Assembly (NCBI GenBank): GCA_002279355.1
Contig: NCBV01000012.1
Coordinates: 62,001 to 126,000, forward strand
Source: Acidiphilium sp. 37-60-79
Lineage (GTDB): Bacteria; Pseudomonadota; Alphaproteobacteria; Acetobacterales; Acetobacteraceae
Length of the DNA stretch: 64,000 bases
Reading direction: 5' to 3'
Below, in pieces: positions 47,585-56,483 of this stretch; the first letter of the stretch is position 1, and every line of letters starts with the position of its first letter. The position numbers were made by a program, and so were the translations under genes. The notes below the pieces were generated by a model. That model ran no database searches and was not told the origin of the DNA. It was given only the letters and a program-made list of their open reading frames with translations.

Positions 47585-48174
47585 TCTCCATCCTTTCCCA
47601 TCCGCTGGGTCTGCCAGCGTGCCGCCATCCGTCCCGCTAAAATCAGCACAACCAACAAAACCGCCATGCCAACCCAGCGATACGGCCCCAGATAATGCAG
47701 CATCAAGGCGCCGAGCTTCAAGCTTACAAAAAATAACAAGGTTGTCCAAGCCAGCGTCGCAACCATCGCCGCCAGCGCAAACCGCCAGAACGACACCCGC
47801 AAAAACCCGCAGCTTGTATAGGTAGGCAGCCGCAAGCCCGGCGTAAACCGGCTGACCAGCACCACCCAAATCAATCGCTGCGTGACCCAATCCTGCCCAA
47901 TATCGCGCCGCGCCCGCGGCACCAACCGCTGCGCCCACGGATGCCGCGCCGATAACCGCCCCAGCCCATAAAGGCCAAGATCACCCAAGATAATCCCAGC
48001 ATACAGCGCCCCCAGCGCCACCGGCAGCGACACCGCCCCCGACGCCACCTGCATCGCCGCCAGCAACGTCGCCGCATCCTCCAAAATGAAGGTGCCGATG
48101 ATGATCGTCGTGACCTCCAACAGCGGGTTTCCCGCCGCCGAAGCCAACATGGTGGTCAAATCGCTCCAGAGCAT
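47581..48174 (-). CDS. DedA-family membrane protein
   Basis: 197-residue SNARE-associated/DedA protein, a family with phospholipid scramblase or flippase activity in some members. Typical segments: FILEDAATLLAAMQ (the F/ExxxP-like first motif), ALYAGIILGDLGLYGLGRL, and LVSRFTPGLRLPTYTSCGFLRVSFWRF (RF.PG.R motif). AAGGAGC before ATG 48174. First gene of the DedA / ATP-grasp / TPR-sulfotransferase set. Confidence 0.88.
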   Translation of the reverse strand: MLWSDLTTMLASAAGNPLLEVTTIIIGTFILEDAATLLAAMQVASGAVSLPVALGALYAGIILGDLGLYGLGRLSARHPWAQRLVPRARRDIGQDWVTQRLIWVVLVSRFTPGLRLPTYTSCGFLRVSFWRFALAAMVATLAWTTLLFFVSLKLGALMLHYLGPYRWVGMAVLLVVLILAGRMAARWQTQRMGKDGE

Positions 48175-48266
48175 GATTTTGCTCCTTAATCGATATCGCC
48201 GCCCGACACCAATATCCCCCACCACATACCCTTGCCTCGCCAAACCACCCTCGGCATACAGCAAAT

Positions 48267-48824
48267 ATGAATTTTTTCTCCGCCATCGCCCAGCACACCC
48301 CGCCCGCGATGCTGCTCGTCGTCGCCCTCGTCGTCTGGCGCGGCTATCGCTTCACCCGCGCGCGCGTCCGCCCCATCCGCACCTATCTGCTCCTCCCCGT
48401 CATTTTCATCGTCTGGGGTGTGCTGCATATCGTGCTCGCCGCCCGGCTGCTCGGCGTCCCGCTCACCGCGCCAATCCCTATTATCGGCTTCATCGTCGCC
48501 CTCCTAATCGGCGCCCCGCTCGGCTGGTTCTCGATCAACGAAAACGGCTTCGCGATCGATCATCAACGCAAACTCGCGTTCCTGCCCGGCAGTTGGGTGC
48601 CCATCCTGCGCTATCTCGCGGTGTTCGTGGTCAATTACGTGGTCTCCATGGCCACCCAACTGCACTTACTGCCGTTCACCACCCTCGCACTGCTCTCCTT
48701 CGCCGTCTCCGGCCTGATGATCGGCTATTTCGGCGTCTGGATGGGCCGCTTTCTCAACCTCTACCAACGCGCCCCGCAAACCAACCTGTCGCTCCCGACC
48801 CGCAAAAAATCCGCATCCGCCTAA
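48267..48824 (+). CDS. Multi-pass membrane protein of unknown function
   Basis: 185 residues with about five hydrophobic helices (AMLLVVALVVWRGY, YLLLPVIFIVWGVLHIVLAA, IIGFIVALLIGAPLGWF, LAVFVVNYVVSMA, LALLSFAVSGLMIGYF) and a cytosolic basic tail. Resembles small DUF6622/CcdC-like membrane proteins; not certain. Followed after 5 nt by another membrane protein. Confidence 0.7.
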   Translation: MNFFSAIAQHTPPAMLLVVALVVWRGYRFTRARVRPIRTYLLLPVIFIVWGVLHIVLAARLLGVPLTAPIPIIGFIVALLIGAPLGWFSINENGFAIDHQRKLAFLPGSWVPILRYLAVFVVNYVVSMATQLHLLPFTTLALLSFAVSGLMIGYFGVWMGRFLNLYQRAPQTNLSLPTRKKSASA

Positions 48825-48829
48825 CCCGC

Positions 48830-49468
48830 ATGACCGACATCATCACCCGCAAGCGCGTCTTCGTCGCCTTTGAGATCGCCTTCAATTTCCTGTTCCCCTG
48901 GCTGTGCTACCGCCTCGCCAAGCCGCATATCGGCGAAATCCACGCCATCATGGCCTCCGCCATTCCGCCCATGGTCTGGAGCTTGGTGCAATTCGCCCGC
49001 AGCCGCAAAATCGACGCCATCTCCGTCATGGTGCTCGGCGGCATCGCCCTCTCCCTCGCGGGCTTTGCCCTCGGCGGTTCGCCCAAACTCTTGCTGATGC
49101 GCGAATCCTTGATCACCGGCCTGATCGGCCTCGCCTTCATTGGCTCCGCCCTGATCGGCAAACCGCTGATGTTCGTGCTCGCCCATGCCAGCATGAAACG
49201 CCAATCCGCCGAAGACAGTGCCGCCCTCGCCGGCCTCGCCGATAACCCCCTGTTCCGCCGCATGATGACCGTCATGACCATCGTCTGGGGCATCGGCTTC
49301 GTCGCCGAAACCGCCGCACGCGCCACCCTGGTCTTCATGCTCCCGGTCGGCCGCTTCCTGATCATCGGCCCGATCGTCGGCTACGGCACCATTGCCCTCC
49401 TGATCGGCTGGACCTTCCTCTACGGCAGCATCATGGAAAAACGCGGCGCCCTCGGCGACCTCACCTAA
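48830..49468 (+). CDS. VC0807-like multi-pass membrane protein
   Basis: 212 residues with around six hydrophobic helices, the first containing AFEIAFNFLFPWLCYRLAKPHIGEIHAIMASAIPPMVWSL. This pattern is seen in VC0807-family proteins, whose role is unknown. ATG 48830 is chosen because the hydrophobic core starts right after it; a frame open from 48086 is spurious. Co-directional with the preceding membrane protein. Confidence 0.7.
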   Translation: MTDIITRKRVFVAFEIAFNFLFPWLCYRLAKPHIGEIHAIMASAIPPMVWSLVQFARSRKIDAISVMVLGGIALSLAGFALGGSPKLLLMRESLITGLIGLAFIGSALIGKPLMFVLAHASMKRQSAEDSAALAGLADNPLFRRMMTVMTIVWGIGFVAETAARATLVFMLPVGRFLIIGPIVGYGTIALLIGWTFLYGSIMEKRGALGDLT

Positions 49469-49588
49469 CCACGCCGCAACCGCACCCTCGCGGAAAATTG
49501 ATCGTCAAGCCCGGCCTCTGCATCAATCCCCGCCATCCGGTTGCACTTAGCAACGCTTCGCAACATCGTCCCCTGCTAAGAGGGCGTC

Positions 49589-50920
49589 ATGAGCATCGCC
49601 CCCCTCCAAGCCCTGAACCGTTTCGGCCTCGGCGCCCGCCCGGGTGAAACACCCCCGGCCAACCCGCATGCCTGGCTGGCCGCCCAGCTCGACGGCCCCG
49701 ATCCCGGCCTCGCCAGCCCCGCCTTCGCCACCCTCCCCACCGCCGCTGACGGCCTGATCGCCCGCCGCGCCGATTTCGCCGCCCGGCGCAAAATCCTCGC
49801 CTCAGGCCTGCCGCTCAAAGGCAATTTCAAACCCCAAACCCTCGCCATCCTGCGCAATGATGCGAAAGCCCAAATCGATTTCGCCCTCACCACCGACGCC
49901 CCGTTCCGCGAACGCCTCGTCTGGTTCTGGGCCAATCACTTCACCGTCTCCACCCGCCAAGGCGGCATCCAACCCCTCGTCGGCCCCTATCTGCGCGAAG
50001 CCATCCGCCCCCACGTCACCGGCAAATTCACCGACATGGTGCTCGCGGTCGAACGCCACCCCGCCATGCTGCTTTATCTCGGCAACGCCTTCTCCACCGG
50101 TCCCAATAGCCGCGTCGGCCAACGCACCCATCGCGGCCTGAATGAAAATCTCGGCCGCGAATGCATGGAATTGCACACGGTCAGCCTGCGCGCCGGCTAC
50201 CACCAGGCCGACGTCACCAATATGGCCAAACTCCTCACCGGCTGGTCGATCAACCCGCAAAACCAACCCACCGGCTTCATGTTCCGCCCATTCCTGCACG
50301 AACCAGGCCCGCAAACCCTCATGGGCCGCACCTTCCCCGCCGGCGAACAAGGCGGCATCGAGGCGCTGCGCTTTCTCTCCACCTACCCCACCACCTGGGT
50401 CGCCCTCGCCACCAAACTCGTCCGCCATTTCGTCGCCGATCAACCGCCCCAGCCCGCGATCAACCATATTGCGAGCGTCCTTGCCGATACCGGCGGCGAC
50501 CTCCGCGCCGCCTCGCTGGCCTTGATCGATCTGCCGGACGCTGAAACCCCGCTGACCAAAATCAAAACCCCGTTCGAATATCTGATCTCCAGCCTGCGCG
50601 CCGCCGGCCTCTCCGGCCTGCCGGTCGAGATGTATCTCGGCACGCTCAACCGCCTCGGCCAGCCGCTCTGGCACGCCCCCCTGCCCAATGGCTGGTCGGA
50701 TCTCGGCGCCGACTGGTCCGGCTCGGACGCCGTGCTCGGGCGCATCGATTTCGGCTACACCCTCGCTGCCCGCATCCATGAAAAAAACCCGCTCGATCTC
50801 GCCCACAGCGCCCTCGGCCCCTTGCTGCGCCCCGCCACCATCCAAGCGATCCGCCACGCCGGCTCCAAACGCGAAGCCCTTTCGCTCCTGTTCGCCGCCC
50901 CCGAATTCCAACGGAGATAA
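49589..50920 (+). CDS. DUF1800 family protein
   Basis: 443 residues. Conserved stretches FGLGARPGE at the N-terminus, RERLVWFWANHFTVST, RGLNENLGRECMELHTVSLRAGY and LTGWSIN match DUF1800. The family almost always sits beside a DUF1501 gene and is exported or co-exported with it; biochemical activity unknown. Here the DUF1501 gene starts 4 nt after the stop. Confidence 0.88.
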   Translation: MSIAPLQALNRFGLGARPGETPPANPHAWLAAQLDGPDPGLASPAFATLPTAADGLIARRADFAARRKILASGLPLKGNFKPQTLAILRNDAKAQIDFALTTDAPFRERLVWFWANHFTVSTRQGGIQPLVGPYLREAIRPHVTGKFTDMVLAVERHPAMLLYLGNAFSTGPNSRVGQRTHRGLNENLGRECMELHTVSLRAGYHQADVTNMAKLLTGWSINPQNQPTGFMFRPFLHEPGPQTLMGRTFPAGEQGGIEALRFLSTYPTTWVALATKLVRHFVADQPPQPAINHIASVLADTGGDLRAASLALIDLPDAETPLTKIKTPFEYLISSLRAAGLSGLPVEMYLGTLNRLGQPLWHAPLPNGWSDLGADWSGSDAVLGRIDFGYTLAARIHEKNPLDLAHSALGPLLRPATIQAIRHAGSKREALSLLFAAPEFQRR

Positions 50921-50924
50921 CATC

Positions 50925-52115
50925 ATGGCGCTCACCCTCAGCCGCCGCGCCACCCTGCTCGGCCTTGGCACCGCCGCCATCGCCGGACGCACGCGCTTGG
51001 CCCTCGCCGCCGCCCCCACCGATCGCCGCTTCATCGTCATTTTGCTCCGTGGCGCGCTCGATGGCCTGAACGCCGTCATCCCCTATGGCGACCCCGATCT
51101 TGCCCGCCTGCGCGCCCCGCTCATCCCAAGCCACGACAAAATGCTCGATCTCGGCGGCTTTTTTGCGCTCCACCCCGCCCTGAAAAACCTGCACAGCCTC
51201 TACCAATCCGGCGAAGCGCTCCCCGTTCACGCCATCGCCGGGCCGTATCGCACCCGCAGCCATTTCGAAGCCCAAGACCTGCTGCAAACCGGCGTCGCCG
51301 AAACCAGCATCAATTCCGGCTGGCTCAACCGCCTGATCGTCGAACTTCACGCCCAAAACAACGCGATCAACCCCGCCAGCACCGGCCTCGCCGTCGGCAT
51401 GGGCATGCCCCTCTTGTTGCGCGGCCCCGCCCGCATAGGCTCCTACGCCCCGATCGGCTTCGCCAAACCCAGCCCCGACCTTTATCACCGCATCGCCGCC
51501 CTCAACGCCGCTGACCCGGTCTTCGGCCCCGCCATCCGCACCGGCCTACAAACCGCTGCGTTCGACCAAGCCACCCTCGACCAAGCCGCTCCAAACCCCC
51601 ACACCAAAACCTACGGGTTCGACGGCCTCGCCCAAGCCGCAGGCACCCTGCTCGCCGCCGCCAACGGCCCGCGCATCTGCGCCTTCCAACTCGAAGGCTG
51701 GGACACCCATGTCAACCAAATCAACCTGCTCACCCCACCCCTCGCCGGGCTCGATTCCGGCATCGCCACCCTAAAATCCGCCCTCGGCCCCGCTTGGCGC
51801 CAAACCACCATCCTCATCGTCACCGAATTCGGCCGCACCGCCCGCATCAACGGCACCCACGGCACCGATCACGGCACCGCCACCATCGCCTTACTGCTCG
51901 GTGGCGCCGTCGCCGGCGGCAAAGTCCGCACCACCTGGCCCGGCCTCAAAAATCACCAACTCTTCCAAAACCGCGACCTCGCCCCCACCACCGACATCCG
52001 CAGCCTCGCCAAAGGCGCCATCCTCGCCCAATTTCCGCTCCCCCCTTCCGCCCTCGCACGCATCTTCCCGAGCAGCACCGACGCCGCCCCGATGACCAAT
52101 CTGCTCCGCACCTGA
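50925..52115 (+). CDS. DUF1501 family protein, Tat-exported
   Basis: 396 residues. The N-terminus MALTLSRRATLLGLG is a twin-arginine signal (SRRATLL), with cleavage likely after ALAAA, so the protein is folded before export. FIVILLRGALDGLNAVIPYGD and the EFGRTARINGTHGTDHGTA end motif are the DUF1501 hallmarks, related to the sulfatase/alkaline phosphatase superfamily. GGAGATAAC precedes ATG 50925. Functional partner of the DUF1800 protein. Confidence 0.88.
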   Translation: MALTLSRRATLLGLGTAAIAGRTRLALAAAPTDRRFIVILLRGALDGLNAVIPYGDPDLARLRAPLIPSHDKMLDLGGFFALHPALKNLHSLYQSGEALPVHAIAGPYRTRSHFEAQDLLQTGVAETSINSGWLNRLIVELHAQNNAINPASTGLAVGMGMPLLLRGPARIGSYAPIGFAKPSPDLYHRIAALNAADPVFGPAIRTGLQTAAFDQATLDQAAPNPHTKTYGFDGLAQAAGTLLAAANGPRICAFQLEGWDTHVNQINLLTPPLAGLDSGIATLKSALGPAWRQTTILIVTEFGRTARINGTHGTDHGTATIALLLGGAVAGGKVRTTWPGLKNHQLFQNRDLAPTTDIRSLAKGAILAQFPLPPSALARIFPSSTDAAPMTNLLRT

Positions 52116-52482
52116 CCGCTGTGCCCGATCGGTCCGCATCAACCAGTCCCGATATCCGCTCGCCGCCATGAATTAATTTACTTGCGTTCTACCGAAGAGG
52201 CATTAATCTAACTTTTGATACGTGAAACTTGCCCCCGATCGTCCAATGCCTTGGCTTTCAATGCCCTGGCTTTCAATGCCTTGGCTTTCGGCGGTGCCGG
52301 CTCCAGCCAGCTCAGCTTTGCCCGTTTGACCAACACGGGCGCAACGGGTCGGCTGGCTTTATCGCCGAGTGGCGGTGGGAATTGGGGTTAGGTTCCGTGG
52401 GGCGTGGCTGACCGACCGCGTTTGGCGCAACAATCACATCACGCACCAAGGGCGTGGCGTGACCAGATTAGGAGGGTGCATC
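52116..52482. other. Intergenic region with a 15-bp triple repeat
   Basis: 367 bases without a recognised gene. The left part is AT-rich (52165-52230) and could hold a promoter. Three 15-bp repeats follow (52245-52289). A 27-codon ORF (52246-52329) reads MPWLS three times, then a short tail; no ribosome site, so probably not a gene. GGAGGG before 52483 belongs to the next gene. Confidence 0.5.
52245..52289. repeat. Three tandem 15-bp repeats
   Basis: AATGCCTTGGCTTTC three times in a row, the middle unit differing by one base (CTGG for TTGG). Non-coding or at most a short ORF. A different 15-bp triple repeat lies 240 bp further on. Confidence 0.85.
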
Positions 52483-52905
52483 ATGGCTAGCGATGATCGG
52501 GACGAACGCTCACGCTCCGGCGCGAACACCCCGGCAAACCAAACCCCGGCAAACCAAACCCCGGCAAACCAAACCGGCGCAACCAATACGCACGGTGCAA
52601 CCGCCTCGCGCAGCGATGTGCTGCATGATCGCCGCCGCCCCGGCCGCTTGCGCAACCCAAACCCCGCCCTCATCCCCCTGATGCGCGGCCAATCGATCAA
52701 TCCGCCAAAGGACGATATATCGCCCCCCAATATCCGTACCTTGCCGGACGATTACGCCGCCGCGTTCGCCCCCGAACCCGATACACACGATGTCCTGCAC
52801 GATGATCTGCGTGCCGCGCGCGGCATCATCACCGGCCTCGCTTTGTCGATCCTGCTCTGGGGTGTCCTCATCGGCGGTAGCTGGCTCGCCTACACGCTCC
52901 TCTAA
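52483..52905 (+). CDS. Small single-pass membrane protein with TPANQ repeats
   Basis: 140 residues, family not recognised. A polar N-terminal region with TPANQ three times (residues about 16-30), a middle part rich in Arg/Pro/Asp, and one C-terminal transmembrane helix (IITGLALSILLWGVLIGGSWLAYTLL). Start ATG 52483 follows GGAGGG; the longer frame from 52369 is less likely. Probably tail-anchored in the inner membrane with the N-terminus in the cytoplasm. Confidence 0.65.
   Translation: MASDDRDERSRSGANTPANQTPANQTPANQTGATNTHGATASRSDVLHDRRRPGRLRNPNPALIPLMRGQSINPPKDDISPPNIRTLPDDYAAAFAPEPDTHDVLHDDLRAARGIITGLALSILLWGVLIGGSWLAYTLL
52531..52575 (+). repeat. Three identical tandem 15-bp repeats within the coding region
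   Basis: CCGGCAAACCAAACC three times without a mismatch, encoding PANQT units. The perfect identity implies recent expansion by slippage. Confidence 0.9.
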
Positions 52906-53319
52906 ATCCCCCGGCCAACGGGGCGCATCACAGCCTCACCAACAGCACCATCCGCGCCCAGACTGCGCCAAACGCCGCCCCATCGGCATCCGCATCGCCG
53001 CCGCCCAAAAGTAAAAAATTCCTTGACAAGCCGAACGGGGTCCAATTATCTAATACTAATTAGCAACGACTTAATCGGAAAAGTTTAATGCAACAAAATT
53101 GTAACAATTTCAGTCGCTATTTCAGAATTTCATGGCCAATCGGCAGCGTTGTCCTCGCGAGGCCAACCCGCTCGGCCCCCTCCAACCCGCCGCAATAACC
53201 GCCAAAACCCCACCGCATCACCATGCGCGCAGCCACACACTTCCCCGCGCGCAAATCACCGCCCCATCCCGCAATAGCACCCATCCCAAGCCGCCCAGTC
53301 CGCAGGAGCCGCCCCAATC
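52906..53319 (+). promoter_or_regulatory. Upstream region of the beta-repeat Hint_2 gene
   Basis: 414 bases without a gene. TTGACA at 53023-53028 is a consensus -35; the -10 is weaker (TATCTA, 18-nt spacer). Just below lies CTAAT, ACTA, ATTAG (53050-53063). A perfect palindrome AAATTGT, A, ACAATTT is at 53096-53110 and CCTCGCGAGG at 53153-53162. A start near 53058 would leave a leader of about 260 nt before ATG 53320. Confidence 0.45.
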
Positions 53320-56163
53320 ATGACCAATACCCTCTCAACCTCCATCGCCACCGGCATCACCCTGACCACCAGCGGGAATTACCAATCGCCCTTTACTATC
53401 ACCAGCCAAGGCACCATTGCCCCAGCCGCCTATGGCGCCATCGGCGTGTACGGCTCCGCCGCATCGGGGCTGACCTTGATCAATCAGGGGGTGATCGATG
53501 GGGGCAAAGGCAGCTTCGGCTCCGGCTCCGGCGGCGTTGGCGGCGTTGGTGGCGCTGGCGTTTTTCTCACCGGCGCAGGCTCATTCAGCAATAGCGGCAC
53601 CATCACCGGCGGCACCGGCGGCTTCGGCGTCGGCAATGGCGGCGATGGCGGCACCGGCGTTTTTCTCACCGGCGCAGGCTTATTCAGCAACAGCGGCACA
53701 ATCCAGGGTGGCATCGGCGGCAACGGTAACCTCTTGATCGGCGCTGGCGGCACTGGCGTTGATCTCTCCGGCGCGGGCTCATTCAGTAATAGTGGCACTA
53801 TCACCGGCGGCGCTGGCGGCATCGGCGGTGGTATTGGCGGCATTGGCGTTTTTCTCGCCGACGGCGTGCTGCTCAATAGCGGTGTAATCGCCGGAGCACA
53901 GGGCGCCGACGCCGTGCAATTCGGTACCAATGCCAGCACCCTCATCGTCGAACACGGTGCAGCCTTCTCCGGCAATGTCGTCGCCAACGCCACCATATCC
54001 GACGTTCTCGCCATCGGCGGCACTGCGCCTGTCACAATCTCCAATATCGGCACTGAATATCAGAATTTTCACACCCTCGCCTTCGAATCCGGCGCTTCCG
54101 GCACCTTCGCCGGTTTCCTCGCCAACGACAGCATCAACGGCTTCGTCCGTGGCGATGGCCTTTACCTCAACGGCTTCACCGCCGCGACCACAATCGCGAC
54201 CATCGGTTCCGGTGGCACCCTCGCCATCGCAGGCACCACCACCGGCCAAACACTCGACCTTACTTTCGCTCCCGCCGCCATCGGTGACGTGCTGGACCTG
54301 ACCACCAGCGCCAACGGCACCGGCATCACTTTCGATCCGCATTTCCTCAATCAATCCATCTCCACCGGCATTACCCTCACCCCAACGGGCAGCTACCAAT
54401 CGCCCTTTACCATCACCAGCCAAGGTACCGTGGCCCCAGCCGCAAATAGCGGCGCCATCGGCGTGTATGGCTCCGTCGCATCGGGGCTCACCCTGATCAA
54501 TCAAGGCGACATCACTGGCGGCAGCGGTGGCAGCGGCCCCGGCAGCGGCGGTGGCATCGGCGGTGCCGGAGGGGCGGGCGTCGATCTTTCGGGGTCGGGT
54601 TCGTTCAGCGGCCCCGGCAGCGGCGGTGGCATCGGCGGTGCCGGAGGGGCGGGCGTCGATCTTTCGGGGTCGGGTTCGTTCAGCAATAGCGGCACCATCA
54701 CCGGCGGCAGCGGTGGCAGCGGCCCCGGCAGCGGCGGTGGCTTCGCAGGCCATGGCGGCGTCGGCGTTTATCTCTCCGGCGGCACCCTCCTCAATAGCGG
54801 CCTGATCGCAGGAGCACAGGGCGCCGACGCCATTCAATTCGGCACCAATGCCAGCACCCTCATCGTCGAACACGGCGCCACCTTCACCGGCAGCGTCGTC
54901 GCGAACGCCAACACGTCCGACGTGCTCGCCATCGGCGGCTCTGCGCCCGTCACCCTCGCCAATATCGGCGCGGAATACCAAAATTTTCGCTCGCTCGCCT
55001 TCGAAACCGGCAGCTCCGGCATCGTCTCCGGCACCTACACCGCGATGGACAGCCAAAGCCTCACCAACATCGCGGGCTTTGCCCAGGGCGACACCCTAAT
55101 CCTCAACGGCTTCGCCGCCACCAGCGACACTTACGTCAGCGGCATTGGCCTCGAACTCGGCAATGGCACGAGTGAAATCACGCTCGACATCACCGGCAAT
55201 TTCACCACCACCAATTTCAACGTCATCGATCCCCCGGCCAACACCACCATCTCGCTCAACCCGCCCTGCTTCGCGCAGGGAACCCGCATCCTCACCACCC
55301 ACGGCGAAATCCCCGTCGAACAGCTTCGCACCGGCGACCACCTCATCCTCCACAGCGGCGGCACCGCCCCCATCCAATGGATCGGCCACCGTTCTCTTTC
55401 GCTCCTCCGCCACCCCAACCCGGCGCAAGTCCGCCCGATCCACATCAGCGCAAACGCCCTGATGGATGGCGTCCCCCGCCGCGACCTTGTTCTCTCGCCT
55501 GACCACGCCCTCTATCTCAACGGCACCCTCATCCCAGCAAAATCCCTGCTCAACGGCACCACCATCCGCCAGGAAACCCGCCGCAGCGTCACCTACTACC
55601 ACATCGAACTTGCCCACCACGCCGTGCTCTACGCCGAGGGCACCCCCGCCGAGAGCTACCTCGAAACCGGCAACCGCCACGCCTTCGCAAACGGCGGCGG
55701 CGGAGCGATGATCCTCCACCCGGATTTCGCGCAAACCCTCCGCGAACAAACCAGCTGCGCCCCCTTCGCCGAATCCGGCCCCATCGTGGAACAAACCCGC
55801 GCCCAAATTCTTGCTCGCGCCCACCAACCCCTCACGGATGACCCCGCCCTCACGCTCCACACCAACCAAGACGGCAGCGTCACCATTCTCTCCCGGAGCG
55901 CCATCCCCGGTTATTTCTCTCCAGACCCGCGCGACCAGCGCACCCTCGGCGTGAAAATCCTTTCGCTCCGCGTCGGCCGGCGCAAAATCCCGCTCGATCA
56001 TCCGCTCCTCACCGAAGGCTGGCACACAACCGAACCAGACGGTCGCTGGACCAACGGGCGCGGAATCATCCCCGCCGCCCTCGCCAAAGGCGGCCCGATC
56101 ACCCTCGAACTCGCCGCCACCACCCAATACCCCACCCAACACCCAAAACGCCAAAGCGCGTAA
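53320..56163 (+). CDS. Large beta-repeat surface protein with C-terminal Hint_2 domain
   Basis: 947 residues. Two homologous modules (about 8-342 and 348-640) each start with TGITLT...YQSPFTITSQGT and continue with glycine-rich SFSNSGTITGG repeats like those of autotransporter or adhesin beta-helices. A Hint_2 domain begins at Cys650 (CFAQGTRILTTHGEIPVEQLR, VLSPDHALYLNG, YYHIELAHHAVLYAEG), which could self-cleave the passenger. No N-terminal signal peptide and no autotransporter barrel are visible, so the export route is unclear. AGGAG lies 12 nt before the ATG. Ends at a strong terminator. Confidence 0.8.
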   Translation: MTNTLSTSIATGITLTTSGNYQSPFTITSQGTIAPAAYGAIGVYGSAASGLTLINQGVIDGGKGSFGSGSGGVGGVGGAGVFLTGAGSFSNSGTITGGTGGFGVGNGGDGGTGVFLTGAGLFSNSGTIQGGIGGNGNLLIGAGGTGVDLSGAGSFSNSGTITGGAGGIGGGIGGIGVFLADGVLLNSGVIAGAQGADAVQFGTNASTLIVEHGAAFSGNVVANATISDVLAIGGTAPVTISNIGTEYQNFHTLAFESGASGTFAGFLANDSINGFVRGDGLYLNGFTAATTIATIGSGGTLAIAGTTTGQTLDLTFAPAAIGDVLDLTTSANGTGITFDPHFLNQSISTGITLTPTGSYQSPFTITSQGTVAPAANSGAIGVYGSVASGLTLINQGDITGGSGGSGPGSGGGIGGAGGAGVDLSGSGSFSGPGSGGGIGGAGGAGVDLSGSGSFSNSGTITGGSGGSGPGSGGGFAGHGGVGVYLSGGTLLNSGLIAGAQGADAIQFGTNASTLIVEHGATFTGSVVANANTSDVLAIGGSAPVTLANIGAEYQNFRSLAFETGSSGIVSGTYTAMDSQSLTNIAGFAQGDTLILNGFAATSDTYVSGIGLELGNGTSEITLDITGNFTTTNFNVIDPPANTTISLNPPCFAQGTRILTTHGEIPVEQLRTGDHLILHSGGTAPIQWIGHRSLSLLRHPNPAQVRPIHISANALMDGVPRRDLVLSPDHALYLNGTLIPAKSLLNGTTIRQETRRSVTYYHIELAHHAVLYAEGTPAESYLETGNRHAFANGGGGAMILHPDFAQTLREQTSCAPFAESGPIVEQTRAQILARAHQPLTDDPALTLHTNQDGSVTILSRSAIPGYFSPDPRDQRTLGVKILSLRVGRRKIPLDHPLLTEGWHTTEPDGRWTNGRGIIPAALAKGGPITLELAATTQYPTQHPKRQSA
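54531..54684 (+). repeat. Perfect 75-bp tandem duplication
   Basis: Copies 54531-54605 and 54606-54680 are identical and the first four bases recur at 54681. The in-frame unit of 25 residues includes GGGIGGAGGAGVDLSGSGSF. Absence of any difference points to a very recent duplication. Confidence 0.9.
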
Positions 56164-56173
56164 CCAAAAAAAG

Positions 56174-56199
56174 GGTGGGATGCCGCCAAGCATCCCACC
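56174..56199 (+). terminator. Terminator of the Hint_2 beta-repeat gene
   Basis: Ten-bp stem GGTGGGATGC / GCATCCCACC, 6-nt loop, T-run after it, preceded by A-rich bases: intrinsic terminator 10 nt after the stop. Confidence 0.92.
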
Positions 56200-56246
56200 T
56201 GTTTTTGCCCCTTGCGCACCCGCCCGCGCCCATGCCATATTAACGC

Positions 56247-56483
56247 ATGGCGAGCATAATTAACACACCCGCACCATCCCTCACCGACCGTCTCTCCGGG
56301 ATTCTGCTCATGCTCCGCCAAATCCTCGGCACCCACCCTCAATCCCGCGCCATCGAGCAAACCCTCAAATGGGCCATCTGGCACCGCCTAACCTATTTCG
56401 CCCGCCGCTTCTCCGCCCTCGCCGCCAATCCCCCCAAAGCCCCCTATGCCACATGCTCCGCATTTCTCTCCCCACCCACCTAA
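56247..56483 (+). CDS. Possible small protein of unknown function
   Basis: 78 residues beginning MASIINTPAPSLTDRLSGIL and rich in basic and aromatic residues in the middle (AIWHRLTYFARRFSALA). No clear ribosome site, but the AT-rich run at 56234-56262 contrasts with the surroundings. From here to 56722 I see no other gene; the stretch repeats GGAGCGAAAA (56489, 56531, 56674), meaning unknown. Confidence 0.35.
   Translation: MASIINTPAPSLTDRLSGILLMLRQILGTHPQSRAIEQTLKWAIWHRLTYFARRFSALAANPPKAPYATCSAFLSPPT

Noticed and set aside
52229-52411. 60-codon ORF with QCLGF/QCPGF repeats
   Set aside because: The repeats are explained by the 15-bp DNA array, all frames stay open there, and there is no ribosome site or recognisable product.
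54541-54680. CRISPR-like direct repeats
   Set aside because: The repeats are coding, glycine-rich, contiguous without spacers and have no cas genes nearby.
53779-55056. Minus-strand frame of 425 codons inside the beta-repeat gene
   Set aside because: Mirror of the glycine-rich repeats; no start signal and no family motif.
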